From assembly GCA_951812335.1 (NCBI GenBank), contig OX638293.1, forward strand, positions 514,501 through 578,500: a stretch of 64,000 nt of DNA, given 5' to 3'. Shown one piece after another: positions 49,030 through 59,589 of the stretch. Numbering within the stretch: the first letter of the stretch is position 1; each line of letters opens with the position of its first letter. The translations under genes were made by a program, and so were the position numbers. The notes beneath the pieces were generated by a model. The model had not been told where the DNA came from, did no database searches, and worked only from the letters and a program-made list of their open reading frames with translations. The stretch comes from Rhodothermales bacterium (GTDB lineage: Bacteria; Bacteroidota; Rhodothermia; Rhodothermales; VXPQ01).

Positions 49030-49545
49030 GGATGCTCTGATTAAATCCGCAAAGATTCAGAGGCTGAAAGGGGCGTGCTGGCAAGGAATGACGAAGCAAT
49101 GTGGTAGGCCCCACATAATGAGGAATGACACAGCCAGCGCGGCTCTGTCTGCCTCCCGAAGGGCGCTTCACGGCCGAGACGACCCGAATCCGCCGTGTTT
49201 TTCGCTGATTTCGACGATGCAAGCATACCATTATGGATACTCTGATTAAGTCCGCAAAGCTCAGAGGCTTGCGAGGGGCGGGCTGGCAAGGAGTGACGAA
49301 GCAGTGTGGCAGGCCCCACACAATGAGGAATGACGCGGCCAGCGTGCTTCTCGCAGCCTCCCGGAGGGCGCGTCACGTCTGCGATGCCCCGAATTCGCAG
49401 TGCTTCCTCTGATTCCGACGGTGGAATCATGACAACCTGTACTTGCGAACGTGACGCGCTGAGCGAAGCGGTTTTGGTCAGAGTATCCATAGTCTTTACG
49501 CGTGAAAGTGAAGCGCTGAGCAAAGTGGTTTTGATCAGAGCATCC
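49030..49545. repeat. Composite dispersed repeat, left arm flanking ruvB
   Basis: Starts GGATGCTCTGATTAAATCC and ends TTGATCAGAGCATCC, with an internal joint ATGGATACTCTGATTAAGTCC near 49233 and another end at 49474-49488. Its part 49212-49501 is the exact reverse complement of 50982-51271 by eye. The short ORFs inside it have no protein-like features. 49546-49859 is the ruvB leader with nothing else recognised. Confidence 0.9.
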
Positions 49546-49859
49546 CATAATCGGGCGTACTGCCAAAAAGGCGCTTCAAACGTGTTTTCCGGGAGGGGAC
49601 ATCACCACCTCGATGAGCTCCCTCAAGCCTGTAAGTACTCTATGATATGTTTTACAGCAAATATTGTGCCCAATTTGCAACTCACCCCTCCTGACACCAG
49701 CCGGAATGGCTCTGGGGGCGGGCCCGTTTCCACCGGTGTCTTCCAGAGAAAGGAACCCGTTTTACGACCCGCGGCCCGTAATTTTCCATGCGCCGGGCAT
49801 CTCGGAATCTTATCTTGATCGGTAAGACTCGCACTATATATCTCATCGCAGGAATGCGC

Positions 49860-50891
49860 ATGAACAACCCCGAACATCCCGAGAACCTGTCGCCGCATTC
49901 CCGGCATTCCGAAGAAGATCTCGAAAAAGTGCTGCGCCCGCACACACTCGACGAGTTCATCGGGCAGGAAAAAATCAAGGATAATCTGCGGATCTTCATG
50001 ACGGCGGCGAAGCGGCGAGGCGAAACGCTGGACCATGTGTTGCTTTCCGGGCCGCCCGGATTGGGCAAAACGACGCTTGCGTACATCATCGCGGAGGAAA
50101 TGGCCACCGGCATCCGCACGACAAGCGGGCCGGTCCTGGAAAAACCGGCGAACATCGCTGGCATCCTGACCAATCTGGAAGAGGGCGATATCCTCTTCGT
50201 CGACGAAATTCACCGGCTCAGCCCTGTCGTGGAGGAATATCTCTATTCCGCCATGGAAGATTACCGGATCGATATCGTGATCGATTCGGGGCCCAGCGCC
50301 CGGAGCGTCAAACTTGCGCTTCCCCCGTTCACGCTGATTGGCGCGACGACCCGGAAAGGACTTCTCACCGCGCCCCTGCGGGCGCGATTCGGGATCGATT
50401 TCCGGTACGATTACTACACGGCGGCGCTCCTCCGGCGGATCGTCGCTCGCTCGGCGTATATCCTCGACATAGAGATTACGGACGATGGGGCCCTCGAAAT
50501 CGCCCGCCGGAGCCGCGGCACGCCGCGCATCGCCAACCGGCTGCTGCGCCGGACAAGGGATTTCGCCGAGGTGGAAGGCGATGGAAGCATCGACCGCAAG
50601 GCAGCGGACCGCTCCCTGAACGCCCTCGATGTCGACGAACACGGTCTGGACGACATGGATACCCGCATCCTCGTGACGCTCATCGAAAAATTCGGGGGCG
50701 GCCCCACGGGACTGAACAATCTTTCCGTTTCCGTAGGAGAAGACGCGGGCACTATCGAGGAAGTCTACGAGCCGTACCTTATTCAGGAAGCCTTTCTGGA
50801 AAGAACGCCCCGGGGGCGCATCGCCACGGAGCGGGCATACAAACACTTGGGTATGAAACCGCCCGGGTCGGCGCAATCCCTGTTCAAATAA
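49860..50891 (+). CDS. ruvB: Holliday junction branch-migration ATPase RuvB
   Basis: About 343 residues. [23 protein letters not shown], Walker [19 protein letters not shown], Walker [23 protein letters not shown], sensor motif [19 protein letters not shown] and the C-terminal winged helix with [16 protein letters not shown] are diagnostic. RuvB drives branch migration with RuvA. I prefer the ATG at 49860, seven bases after CAGGA. The gene stands alone between two inverted repeat blocks. Confidence 0.97.
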   Translation: MNNPEHPENLSPHSRHSEEDLEKVLRPHTLDEFIGQEKIKDNLRIFMTAAKRRGETLDHVLLSGPPGLGKTTLAYIIAEEMATGIRTTSGPVLEKPANIAGILTNLEEGDILFVDEIHRLSPVVEEYLYSAMEDYRIDIVIDSGPSARSVKLALPPFTLIGATTRKGLLTAPLRARFGIDFRYDYYTAALLRRIVARSAYILDIEITDDGALEIARRSRGTPRIANRLLRRTRDFAEVEGDGSIDRKAADRSLNALDVDEHGLDDMDTRILVTLIEKFGGGPTGLNNLSVSVGEDAGTIEEVYEPYLIQEAFLERTPRGRIATERAYKHLGMKPPGSAQSLFK

Positions 50892-50937
50892 GCGAATTAC
50901 AGGGGTGCGCTTGTCCGGACAACCCGGTATGCCTTAA

Positions 50938-51452
50938 GGATACTCTGATCAAGCCCACTTCGATCGGCGCTCCGCGTTCGTGCGTAAAGACTATGGATAC
51001 TCTGACCAAAACCGCTTCGCTCAGCGCGTCACGTTCGCAAGTACAGGTTGTCATGATTCCACCGTCGGAATCAGAGGAAGCACTGCGAATTCGGGGCATC
51101 GCAGACGTGACGCGCCCTCCGGGAGGCTGCGAGAAGCACGCTGGCCGCGTCATTCCTCATTGTGTGGGGCCTGCCACACTGCTTCGTCACTCCTTGCCAG
51201 CCCGCCCCTCGCAAGCCTCTGAGCTTTGCGGACTTAATCAGAGTATCCATAATGGTATGCTTGCATCGTCGGAATCAGCGGGAAACACTGCGGATTCGTA
51301 GCGTCGCGGGCGTGAAGCGCCCTTCGGGATGCAGAGAGGGGCACGCTGGCCGCGTCATTCCTCATTATTTGGGGCCTGCCACATTGCTTCGTCATTTCTT
51401 CCCAGGGCACCTCTTTCAGCCTCTGAACTTTGCGGACTTGATCAGAGTATCC
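50938..51452. repeat. Composite dispersed repeat, right arm flanking ruvB
   Basis: Inverted copy of the block at 49030-49545. Identical over 290 bases (50982-51271), more diverged (roughly 80% by eye) in the outer subunit. Begins GGATACTCTGATCAAG and ends TTGATCAGAGTATCC. It ends about 70 bases before the ferredoxin start. Confidence 0.9.
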
Positions 51453-51524
51453 TTATCTTCGTACCTGTTCGTACAGGGGTCTCCTGTATTCCCTCTTTTC
51501 TGGCACATTTATTATCGTCTCGAT

Positions 51525-51872
51525 ATGCCGTACGTCGTTGCAGAACCGTGCATCAATTGCAGATATACCGATTGCGTGGAGGTATGCCCTGTCGATTGCT
51601 TTTATCAGGGGCCGAATTTTCTGGTTATTCACCCGGAAGAATGCATAGACTGCAATGCGTGCGTACCGGTTTGTCCGACCGAAGCGATCTATGCAGACGA
51701 TGAGTTGCCCAAGGAATGGGCCCATTACCTGGAATGGAACGAGCACCTTGCCAATCAGTGGCGCGATCTCGGATACAATATCACCGAGAAAATCGATGAG
51801 CTCCCGGATGCGGAGGCATGGGAGAGCAAGGAAAAATCAGAGGAAGATATTCTCACCTGGGATGCCGACTAA
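51525..51872 (+). CDS. 7Fe ferredoxin, FdxA-type
   Basis: 115 residues from ATG 51525. [57 protein letters not shown] binds a 3Fe-4S and a 4Fe-4S cluster in the FdxA pattern (the first motif C-x2-C-x4-C-x3-CP). The C-terminal acidic tail is usual for this group. Electron carrier; partner not identifiable. The repeat block upstream leaves a short native leader. Confidence 0.94.
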   Translation: MPYVVAEPCINCRYTDCVEVCPVDCFYQGPNFLVIHPEECIDCNACVPVCPTEAIYADDELPKEWAHYLEWNEHLANQWRDLGYNITEKIDELPDAEAWESKEKSEEDILTWDAD

Positions 51873-51933
51873 GCCCGGCGGCGCCCTCCTCCGAAACACT
51901 TCCCCATTTGCCTGACCCGGCTTCGCGGTCCCG

Positions 51934-53211
51934 TCACGTTCCGGCTGAGTAATCCGTGGCGTATACCGTCTGTTCGTCGGTGAGGCTGTCTATCGAAATG
52001 CCCATCGTCTCCAGTTTGACGGAGGCAATTTCCTGATCGAGCGCTTCGGGCAGGTCGATCACCGTGTTTTCGAGCCGCTCTCCCCTCTTGTGTGCCTGCA
52101 CAAGTTTGAGATGTGCGTTAAACTGATTCGCGAAGCTCATGTCCATCACTTCGGAGGGGTGTCCCTCCGCAGCGGCCAGATTGACGAGCCGGCCATCCGC
52201 GAGCACATATATTGTCTTGCCGTTTTTTAGTAGATACTCGCGGTTGTCGGCGCGGACCTCGGAGGTTTCTTCGGATATTTCGGCCAGTTCCTCGAGGTTA
52301 AGTTCGACGTCGTAGTGCCCGGTGTTGCACACCACGGCGCCTTCCTTCATGGAGGCGAAGTGACGCCCGCGAATCACGTCCTTCATGCCCGTCGCGGTCA
52401 CGAACACATCGCCGACGGCGGCCGCTTCGTCCATCGTCATCACCCGACAGCCCTCCAGCGTGGCCTTGAGGGCAACGGTAGGCCGGACTTCCGTGACGAT
52501 CACATTGGCCCCCAGTCCCTTCGCCCGCATCGCCACACCGCGGCCACAGTGTCCGTACCCGGCCACGACGAAATTCTTGCCGGCAATGAGAATGGATGAA
52601 GCGCGCAGAATCCCGTCCAGCGTACTTTGCCCGGTGCCGTACACATTATCGAAATCCCACTTGGTTTCCGCGTCGTTAACGGCATATACAGGGTACAGCA
52701 ATTTGCCGTCGGCGGCCATTGCGCGCAGGCGGTGCACCCCCGTGGTCGTCTCCTCGCTGCCCCCGACGATATGATCGGCCAGTTCCGGAAAGACATTATG
52801 CACACGAAAGATCAGATCGGCGCCGTCGTCGAGCGTAAGATGGGGCGGGGTATCCAGCGTTCGGTCGATGCTCCAGTAGAAATCCTCCACACTCTGCCCA
52901 TGCCATGCGTAGATCTGTATGCCAGCCTGCGCCAGGGCGGCGGCCACTTCGTCGTTGGTGCTGAGCGGATTGCACCCCGACCACGCCACATCCGCACCGC
53001 ACGCGGCGAACGTCTCGACCAGCACGGCGGTCTCTTTGGTGACATGGAGACAGCCGGTAATCCGGTACCCCTTGAACGGTTTGCTTTGGGCGTAGTGCTC
53101 GCGCAGGCGCATCAGCACCGGCATCCGGCTCTCCGCCCATGCAATGTCCCGGCGTCCGCTGTCGGCCAGATCCAGATCGCGCACCTTGTAGGCGCCTTGC
53201 TTGTAATCCAT
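51934..53211 (-). CDS. ahcY: Adenosylhomocysteinase
   Basis: About 425 residues from ATG 53211 (MDYKQGAYKVRDLDLADSGR). Hydrolyses S-adenosylhomocysteine to homocysteine and adenosine. Motifs: GCLHVTKETAVLVET, the catalytic region NDAETKWDFDNVYGTGQST, the NAD Rossmann loop VVAGYGHCGRGVAMRAKGLGA and CNTGHYDVELN. The C-terminus lacks the canonical long form ending, so it resembles the shorter archaeal/thermophilic type. With metK nearby it closes the methyl cycle. Confidence 0.96.
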   Translation of the reverse strand: MDYKQGAYKVRDLDLADSGRRDIAWAESRMPVLMRLREHYAQSKPFKGYRITGCLHVTKETAVLVETFAACGADVAWSGCNPLSTNDEVAAALAQAGIQIYAWHGQSVEDFYWSIDRTLDTPPHLTLDDGADLIFRVHNVFPELADHIVGGSEETTTGVHRLRAMAADGKLLYPVYAVNDAETKWDFDNVYGTGQSTLDGILRASSILIAGKNFVVAGYGHCGRGVAMRAKGLGANVIVTEVRPTVALKATLEGCRVMTMDEAAAVGDVFVTATGMKDVIRGRHFASMKEGAVVCNTGHYDVELNLEELAEISEETSEVRADNREYLLKNGKTIYVLADGRLVNLAAAEGHPSEVMDMSFANQFNAHLKLVQAHKRGERLENTVIDLPEALDQEIASVKLETMGISIDSLTDEQTVYATDYSAGT

Positions 53212-53305
53212 GTTTCGAGGGGTCAGATCAACAGTTAACGAATCCGGCAAGTACCCGCAATGTGCAGGGCTTGCTCCGCCTCCCCTGAAAATTCAATCGC
53301 GGGCG

Positions 53306-56300
53306 CTAACGGACAACAATCATGCGCTCGATCCGGATGCCGCGCGGCGTTTCGAGATGCAGGATATATACCCCGCTCGCCAGTTGCCCTGCATCGTAGT
53401 GCACCGTATACGTTCCCGGTTCCTGTTGCCCGTCACGAAGCACGGCCACGCGGCGCCCTGTGACATCGTACGCCGACAGGCGGACCGGTACCATCTCGTC
53501 CCCCGGAATGGTGTAGGAGATGTGTGTTATGTCCCGCACCGGATCCGGAAAATTCGCGTGCAGAGCCAGTTCGCGCTGGACTTCAACGGCATCGTCGGGA
53601 GAAAGAGAACGGTACGCGATATTCCCGATGCGCCAGACATTGTCGGGGCCGAACGATTCCGCATGGGCAAGATCTATACGAAGACGCACTGTTTTTCCCG
53701 CATACCGCGTCAGGTCGAAAGGCGCTTTCCCCGATCCGTCCGAATCGCCTCCGAATACCGATTCGCCTTTCATCGGATGATCGGCGGCGGGTGTATAGTC
53801 CCGATCATAGCCCCCCTCGGGCGCCAGTACATGCCAGACGACCCCGTCGTCCTCGGAGATTTTTACGTTGCCGCCGAAGTTTTCTCCCAGCGTATAGGTG
53901 TGCGCAAGTTCGAACGCGGTCGATTCGCTGTTTCCGGGAATCGTAACCGGTTCGAGCACAAGGCTCGAAACGGCTTCATAGGGAGCCTCCGCAGCAACAC
54001 CTCGGGCAAGCCACTCGCTGCCTGCGCGTCGCCATATCCCCACGGGAACGACGCTGGCAGGGGTGGCGGCAGCGTATTCTTCGGACCGAAAATCGATCGC
54101 AAACGGGGGGCCGTACACTGTTTCGTTCCCATCGAAATCCCGTACCCGGAGCGTATATGCAACCCGATCTCCGGGGAAAAACGGCCGCGAGGGAGCTACA
54201 TATCCCTCGTACACGCCCACATCCACCCCCGACATGGCCAACCGCACACTACCTGTCGCCGCGCCGCCTCGGCTCGTAATGTCGTAGCGGGAGATTACCG
54301 CTTCGACGCCCGTATTATCGTACACCCGGATCGACAAGGGCGCCAGCATATCCCTGCCGGCCACGCGCACGAGCCGGTCCGCGGGCAGCCCTTCCGCCCG
54401 AGGCGCATCGACATCCCGGGGCCTTGCTGTCACAAGCGCCACATTATCCAGATACCACCCGGCGAAATAGCGCGCTTCGCCGTCGTTGCCCTCGTCCGTT
54501 CCCGCCTCGAAGCGCACCCGTACGTCCCCGGAGATCGGCAATGCGACGATCTCGCGACGCCACCCGTAGCTGTATCCCCCGAAACCAGGTTGTCCAGCCA
54601 GCGGGTTACCGGTCCCGCCGCTAATTTTTCCGTTATACCCTCCTTCGGGCGCAAGCACTTCCCAGGATGCGCCCCCGTCTATCGATACCTTGACGTTGCC
54701 CCCGTCCCGGATATCCGCCTGCTCGTTGAACACCCCGGGCGAGACATTGCCGCCATGCTCGAAATCGTACCAGTGCCAGAATATCAGGTACGCCGAGTCG
54801 ATCGTTGCAAGGCTGACGGGGGGAAGATCAAGCGTTGCGCGCCCGGCCTCGACGGGATATGCACCGCCGGGCGCCGTCGCCCACGCATTTTCGCCGGAAA
54901 ACGCCACCCGCAGGCCGAATGCAGGCTGGCCGCGGTCCCATCCCTGCGCAGTTATCCCCGGATCGTCATGCTCGAAATCGTACGCATACAACTCGCCTTC
55001 CAGCACGAGCAACACGGAGAAAAACCCCTCCGCAGGGAGCCGGGCCTCGTTGCCCGCCATGGACACATCCCGGGCCACAATGCGGTATTCGACCACATCG
55101 CCCCCCAGAACCGGCGGCGTCGGTTCCGGGAAACGACCCGAATACCTCCCGTCCTGCTCCACTAATCCGAACGCGCCCTGTTCGCGCACGCCGCCGACGC
55201 CCCGGCGCACATATTCCACCCAGACGGAATCGACACCCAGATTGTCTTGTGCCTGCGCGTACAGCGTGACCGGCCAGGCAAAGATCGGGACACGCAGGGA
55301 CGCGTCATGTGTGATAGAGGGCGCTGTCGTGTCCTTCCCGACATCGAAAATGTACGCGGCGCGCGGCGCGAGTGCAGGGAGAACACGGCGTCGCCCCTGC
55401 GTATCGACTGCTTCGATATAGTATCGTATAGCGCCCGGCAGATCGGGCAAGGGAAAATTACCCGTGAAAAGAGTGGCGCTTCGGCGCGACAGGGGAAAAC
55501 GAAGAAAAGGAATTCCCGGTCCGGGCGAGTATCGCATAAGTACGCTGTCCACCGGAGCGGCGAGACCTCTTGCTTCGACGCGAACCTCGATTGTCCCGCC
55601 CGGATTTTCGGTCGCCCCCAAGGGCTCATGGGCAAGAATCGGCCCGTACGCTCCAGGATCAACATATCCGGCTTCGCCCAATTCCTGAACCAGTGCGCCG
55701 ATGTGGGCGCCGCCGTATATATCCTCGTCGGCCTGGATCAGGGCCTCGGCCGCATCGCGGAAACCGGACGCGGAGGCAAGATAGGCATGCGAGGCAAGGT
55801 GCAAGCGATCCAGAACGCCCCGCCCGACGTGCGAGTAGATGTCCATCATGGTCGTGGCCCAAAGAAGCCCCCACTGATAAATGTCGAGAAAAACCTGACA
55901 TCCCGACACTTCGTAAGTCATGTTGTCGTCGTAGTGCCCCGTATGATCCAGTGTCCGGCCGGACCAGCAGGAAACATTGCCGTCCCAATTGTACAGCCGT
56001 TTCCAGTCGTGTGGGGGAATCCGCGGATCTTCCTCGGACAAAAAGCGGGAATACGAAGCGGCCCAGTAGTCGGCCCAGCCCTCGTGCAACGCCGTTCCCT
56101 CGAATGGGCCCACCAGACCCGGCGCCGTGTAGTCGAGGAGTGCATGTGCATATTCATGCCACAGAACATCGGCGTCTTCGGCATCGTCTATACCGCCCGT
56201 GCCGAACTGAAGGGACCGACTTTCCGGAAGATAGACAGAATTATCGCCATCGAAACTTTGCGGGTTGACCCGCACCGGAAAATCGAGTAGCGTATAGCCG

Positions 56301-57589
56301 ACATTGAGCGACTGCGCGTAGCGGCGACTTTTGTCGATATGATAATAGGCGTTCACGGCCTCGAAACGGTCGTCCGAGCGCGTAAAATTAAAGGAGTCGG
56401 GGTTCGGCATTGCCGGTACGGTATGCGGATCCCCTTCAATGCGGACATACGGACCGTCCAGCCGGTGCAATCCGTCCGCTCCCTGCGTAATGTCGCGCAA
56501 GGTCACCTGTACAAGTTGCCCGATCAGCGCCGCCGTGTCCGCATCGTCGCCGTCCTGGTATTCCCCCCCGTACTCCACCCCGGCGGACGTGAGCGGATCG
56601 GGGTCGAAGACCAACCCGGCGCCGTCCACTGTCCGGATACTTTTCCCGGAAAGAGGTGTGGAAACAACGAACGGCGGAGGCGTCGCCTGCGCCTGCAACA
56701 CAGGCGATGTGACGAGTCCAATAGCGTGGGCGGAAGCGGTGCGGGCCGCCGCGTGGCCGGATTCGGGCGATACGGAAGACGCCTTGTGTGCATGCAGCGA
56801 CGTATTGAACATACGGCGAATTTCACCCGTCCTGGCGTCAACAAGTACGTCCCACGAAACGGGCAACCCGGCAGAGACAGCCGGGACTTTCCAGGCAAGT
56901 CTGGGAGGATCCGACGCATAGACAACCAGTTCCGGCCGGGAGACAACCAGTTCGGGATCGGCGGCCCTGCGCACGATGTCCTGCGCGGCGGTGCGCGAAA
57001 GAGCTGGTGCGGGATCGAATCCGCGCACCTGTTCAAGCTGGGGAATATACCCGCTAACGACCATGGTCGGCTGTCCGCGCCGGTCGAGACTCACCTTGAC
57101 GTCGGCCCGGTACGCCGGCACACCGGCAAGCGTCTGCCGGAAGAGGACATGGCGAGCGTAGCGCCCCTCCCGGACATGCTCGATCCGGAGATGCTCTCCG
57201 GCGGCGGTCATGCCGTACGCTTCACCGTGTTGTTCGAGATGCGCAAGGGCGGCCTGCGCCGTAGACAACCCGTCCGCCACACGATCCTCGATGCGGTACC
57301 GGGCGCGAAAGACACCCGTTTCCAAATCGATGCGACCCTCTGCGACCGGCCGCGTGCGCGGCGTCCACACCGTATCCTCGCTTGCAATCCGGTCACGCAC
57401 TTGCGGCCTAAGCTGAAGCAGGGCATGGTCGTATACGGGCCTGCGGCCTTCTTCCCCCGCCCGCCTTTCCTGCGACCGCCCCTCCTGCACTGCAAGGAAA
57501 CACAATGCAACAAGGCCAACAACTTTTAAGGATACTCCGATCAAAACCACTCCGCCCGGCACTTCGCTTTCGCAAGGATAGGACATCAT
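53306..57589 (-). CDS. Secreted M36-type (fungalysin-like) metalloprotease with T9SS sorting domain
   Basis: 1,427 residues. A signal sequence (KVVGLVALCFLAVQEGRSQ, about 22-40) precedes a propeptide-like region (LAGVPAYRADVKVSLDRRGQ, WDVLVDARTGEI) and a peptidase with HEYAH at 478-482 and the third ligand E503 in LHEGWADYW. Several beta-sandwich modules follow (two with GGNVKxSxDxGxxWxVLAPEGGY). The last 85 residues (HANFPDPVRDITHISYTIPGDE to GIRIERMIVVR) are a type A T9SS C-terminal sorting domain, which implies export through the type IX system and surface attachment or release. The start codon and first 20 codons come from a dispersed repeat; no other in-frame ATG precedes the signal sequence. 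Confidence 0.88.
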   Translation of the reverse strand: MMSYPCESEVPGGVVLIGVSLKVVGLVALCFLAVQEGRSQERRAGEEGRRPVYDHALLQLRPQVRDRIASEDTVWTPRTRPVAEGRIDLETGVFRARYRIEDRVADGLSTAQAALAHLEQHGEAYGMTAAGEHLRIEHVREGRYARHVLFRQTLAGVPAYRADVKVSLDRRGQPTMVVSGYIPQLEQVRGFDPAPALSRTAAQDIVRRAADPELVVSRPELVVYASDPPRLAWKVPAVSAGLPVSWDVLVDARTGEIRRMFNTSLHAHKASSVSPESGHAAARTASAHAIGLVTSPVLQAQATPPPFVVSTPLSGKSIRTVDGAGLVFDPDPLTSAGVEYGGEYQDGDDADTAALIGQLVQVTLRDITQGADGLHRLDGPYVRIEGDPHTVPAMPNPDSFNFTRSDDRFEAVNAYYHIDKSRRYAQSLNVGYTLLDFPVRVNPQSFDGDNSVYLPESRSLQFGTGGIDDAEDADVLWHEYAHALLDYTAPGLVGPFEGTALHEGWADYWAASYSRFLSEEDPRIPPHDWKRLYNWDGNVSCWSGRTLDHTGHYDDNMTYEVSGCQVFLDIYQWGLLWATTMMDIYSHVGRGVLDRLHLASHAYLASASGFRDAAEALIQADEDIYGGAHIGALVQELGEAGYVDPGAYGPILAHEPLGATENPGGTIEVRVEARGLAAPVDSVLMRYSPGPGIPFLRFPLSRRSATLFTGNFPLPDLPGAIRYYIEAVDTQGRRRVLPALAPRAAYIFDVGKDTTAPSITHDASLRVPIFAWPVTLYAQAQDNLGVDSVWVEYVRRGVGGVREQGAFGLVEQDGRYSGRFPEPTPPVLGGDVVEYRIVARDVSMAGNEARLPAEGFFSVLLVLEGELYAYDFEHDDPGITAQGWDRGQPAFGLRVAFSGENAWATAPGGAYPVEAGRATLDLPPVSLATIDSAYLIFWHWYDFEHGGNVSPGVFNEQADIRDGGNVKVSIDGGASWEVLAPEGGYNGKISGGTGNPLAGQPGFGGYSYGWRREIVALPISGDVRVRFEAGTDEGNDGEARYFAGWYLDNVALVTARPRDVDAPRAEGLPADRLVRVAGRDMLAPLSIRVYDNTGVEAVISRYDITSRGGAATGSVRLAMSGVDVGVYEGYVAPSRPFFPGDRVAYTLRVRDFDGNETVYGPPFAIDFRSEEYAAATPASVVPVGIWRRAGSEWLARGVAAEAPYEAVSSLVLEPVTIPGNSESTAFELAHTYTLGENFGGNVKISEDDGVVWHVLAPEGGYDRDYTPAADHPMKGESVFGGDSDGSGKAPFDLTRYAGKTVRLRIDLAHAESFGPDNVWRIGNIAYRSLSPDDAVEVQRELALHANFPDPVRDITHISYTIPGDEMVPVRLSAYDVTGRRVAVLRDGQQEPGTYTVHYDAGQLASGVYILHLETPRGIRIERMIVVR

Positions 57590-57861
57590 GATTCCATCGT
57601 CGGAATTAAGGATACTCCGATCAAAACCGCTTCGCTCAACGCTTCACGTTCGTGCGTAAAAGATATTATAATTGCATCGTTGAATTTAGCGGGAAATGCG
57701 CAGATTCGGGCAGTGAAGGCGTGAAGCGCCCTTCGGAAGGCTGCGAGAGGCACGCTGGCTGCGTCATTCCTCATTGTGTGGGGCCTGCCACACTGCTTCG
57801 TCATTACTTGCCGGCGCACCTCTCGCAGCCTCTGAGCTTTGAGGACGTAATCAGAGTATCC
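57530..57861. repeat. Dispersed repeat, third large copy
   Basis: Begins GGATACTCCGATCA and ends TAATCAGAGTATCC, with the same internal landmarks as the ruvB-flanking blocks (GTGTGGGGCCTGCCACACTG, GTCATTCCTCATTG). It lies between metK and the M36 gene and overlaps the first 60 bases of the latter. Confidence 0.88.
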
Positions 57862-57888
57862 CTTATGGAAAACGCTCGCGGAAACGGG

Positions 57889-59040
57889 CTACACGCCTAC
57901 GCCCGCGGCGTCTTTCAGCATATCCACGCAATCCGTTTCCTCCCACGCAAATCCGGAACGCCCAAAATGCCCGTACGCCGCCGTACGCCGGTATTGTGGC
58001 TTGCGCAAATCGAAACGTTCTATAATAGCTGCCGGTCGCAGGTCGAACGTCTCGAGCACGATCGCTTCCAGTTCCCGATCCGGCAGCGCGCTGCCCACGC
58101 CTTTCGTGTCGAGGGCAACGGAAACCGGTTCCTCGACGCCGATCGCATAGGATATTTGCACCTCTACCTCTTCGGCGAGATGGGCCTGCACAATATTTTT
58201 CGCTATATGCCGCGCCGCATAGGCGCCGGACCGGTCTACTTTGGAAGCATCCTTTCCGCTGAAGGCCCCGCCGCCGTGTGCGCCCTTTCCGCCATACGTA
58301 TCTACAATGATCTTGCGGCCCGTAAGCCCCGCATCGGCATGCGGGCCCCCGAGTACGAACCGTCCCGTAGGATTCACATGCAGAATGTACTCGTCGTCCA
58401 GCAGGTAGTCGTCGATCACCCTCGGCAGCAAATGGGTGCGAATATCGGCCTCGATGTCGGCTCGTTCGACCCCGGCGTCGTGCTGAGTCGACACGACCAC
58501 CGTGTGAATTCGCCTCGGCGTACGGCGATCGTCCTCGTACTCGATCGTAACCTGACTCTTGGCATCCGGGCGCAAATACGACATAATGTCTTCCTGCTTG
58601 CGAATGCTCCCCAGTTCGCGGACCAGTCCGTGTGCATACGTGATGGGAAGCGGCATAAGGCTCTCCGACTCACGGCAAGCATAACCGAACATGATGCCCT
58701 GATCCCCGGCGCCCCCCGTATCGACCCCCTGTCCGATATCTCCGCTCTGTTCGTGAATAGCCGTCAGGACGGCGCACGATTCCGCATCGAAACGCAACGC
58801 GGGATCCGTGTATCCGATTTGCCTGATCGTCTCACGCGCAATTTTCTCGACGTCCACGTAGGTTCGGGTCGTCATTTCTCCGGCCACGAGCACAAGTCCC
58901 GTCGTCACAAGAACTTCGACCGCTACGCGGCTGTACGGATCGTCCGTCAGCGCAGCATCCAGCACGGCGTCGGATATCTGGTCCGCCACTTTATCCGGAT
59001 GACCTTCGGATACGGATTCGGAAGTAAACAAGTAAGACAT
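57889..59040 (-). CDS. metK: S-adenosylmethionine synthetase
   Basis: 383 residues. [28 protein letters not shown] opens the enzyme, [12 protein letters not shown] is the ATP motif and [26 protein letters not shown] the P-loop-like catalytic segment. Makes SAM from methionine and ATP; works with ahcY in the methyl cycle. I see no SAM riboswitch upstream. Confidence 0.97.
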   Translation of the reverse strand: MSYLFTSESVSEGHPDKVADQISDAVLDAALTDDPYSRVAVEVLVTTGLVLVAGEMTTRTYVDVEKIARETIRQIGYTDPALRFDAESCAVLTAIHEQSGDIGQGVDTGGAGDQGIMFGYACRESESLMPLPITYAHGLVRELGSIRKQEDIMSYLRPDAKSQVTIEYEDDRRTPRRIHTVVVSTQHDAGVERADIEADIRTHLLPRVIDDYLLDDEYILHVNPTGRFVLGGPHADAGLTGRKIIVDTYGGKGAHGGGAFSGKDASKVDRSGAYAARHIAKNIVQAHLAEEVEVQISYAIGVEEPVSVALDTKGVGSALPDRELEAIVLETFDLRPAAIIERFDLRKPQYRRTAAYGHFGRSGFAWEETDCVDMLKDAAGVGV

Positions 59041-59325
59041 ATTAACAATGTGGTATGATCGAACCGGGGGCGCCCTGATGGCCGGAAAGGATTATTCCAA
59101 CGGGAAATACGCAAGATAGATTCGCCCCGAAGGCCCCTCAATACGATTTTACAAAGGCCGCATCGTAGATTCGGCGCAACACAACGTTGCTTATACAAGC
59201 ACCCTGCCGTAACTTCGGGCGTTCCTGAGAAAAAGGTTCTTACAAAACCGCCGCCGCTGGATCGACTTCCCGCTTTCCGGGAGGCGCCGCGGCCTGTACC
59301 ACCAATTTACCGGAGGCTTTGAATC

Positions 59326-59565
59326 ATGGCGAACCCGATCGCAGAGAAGGTCACATCCATTATCGTGGAGAAGTTGGGCGTTGAAGAGTCCGATGTCGTT
59401 TCCGACGCTTCGTTCACGAATGACCTTGGTGCGGACTCGCTTGACACGGTTGAGTTGATCATGGAGTTCGAGAAGGAATTCGATATCACCATTTCCGATG
59501 AGGAAGCAGAAACCATCGCAACGGTGGGCGATGCGGTGAGTTATCTCGAGGAAAAGGTTTCGTAA
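59326..59565 (+). CDS. acpP: Acyl carrier protein
   Basis: 79 residues, acidic. [19 protein letters not shown] carries the phosphopantetheine serine S38 (DSLD). A clear SD (CCGGAGGC) lies 10 bases upstream. Carries acyl chains in fatty acid synthesis. It precedes fabF by 24 bases, the usual pair. The 285-base gap upstream holds its promoter and nothing else recognised. Confidence 0.98.
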   Translation: MANPIAEKVTSIIVEKLGVEESDVVSDASFTNDLGADSLDTVELIMEFEKEFDITISDEEAETIATVGDAVSYLEEKVS

Positions 59566-59589
59566 GGCCGCGCTACGCCTTCGTCCCTT

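Noticed and set aside
49041-49523. 160-codon ORF in the repeat block
   Set aside because: Falls inside the non-coding repeat; related frames appear in each copy but lack protein-like composition, start sites or domains.
53212-53305. SAH riboswitch upstream of ahcY
   Set aside because: A CCCGC/GCGGG pair is visible, but the SAH aptamer core is not.
53210-55165. 651-codon plus-strand ORF
   Set aside because: Antisense to the M36 protease; Arg/Pro/His-rich composition typical of a shadow frame.
59041-59160. SAM riboswitch upstream of metK
   Set aside because: No SAM-I, SAM-II or SAM/SAH core motifs could be recognised.
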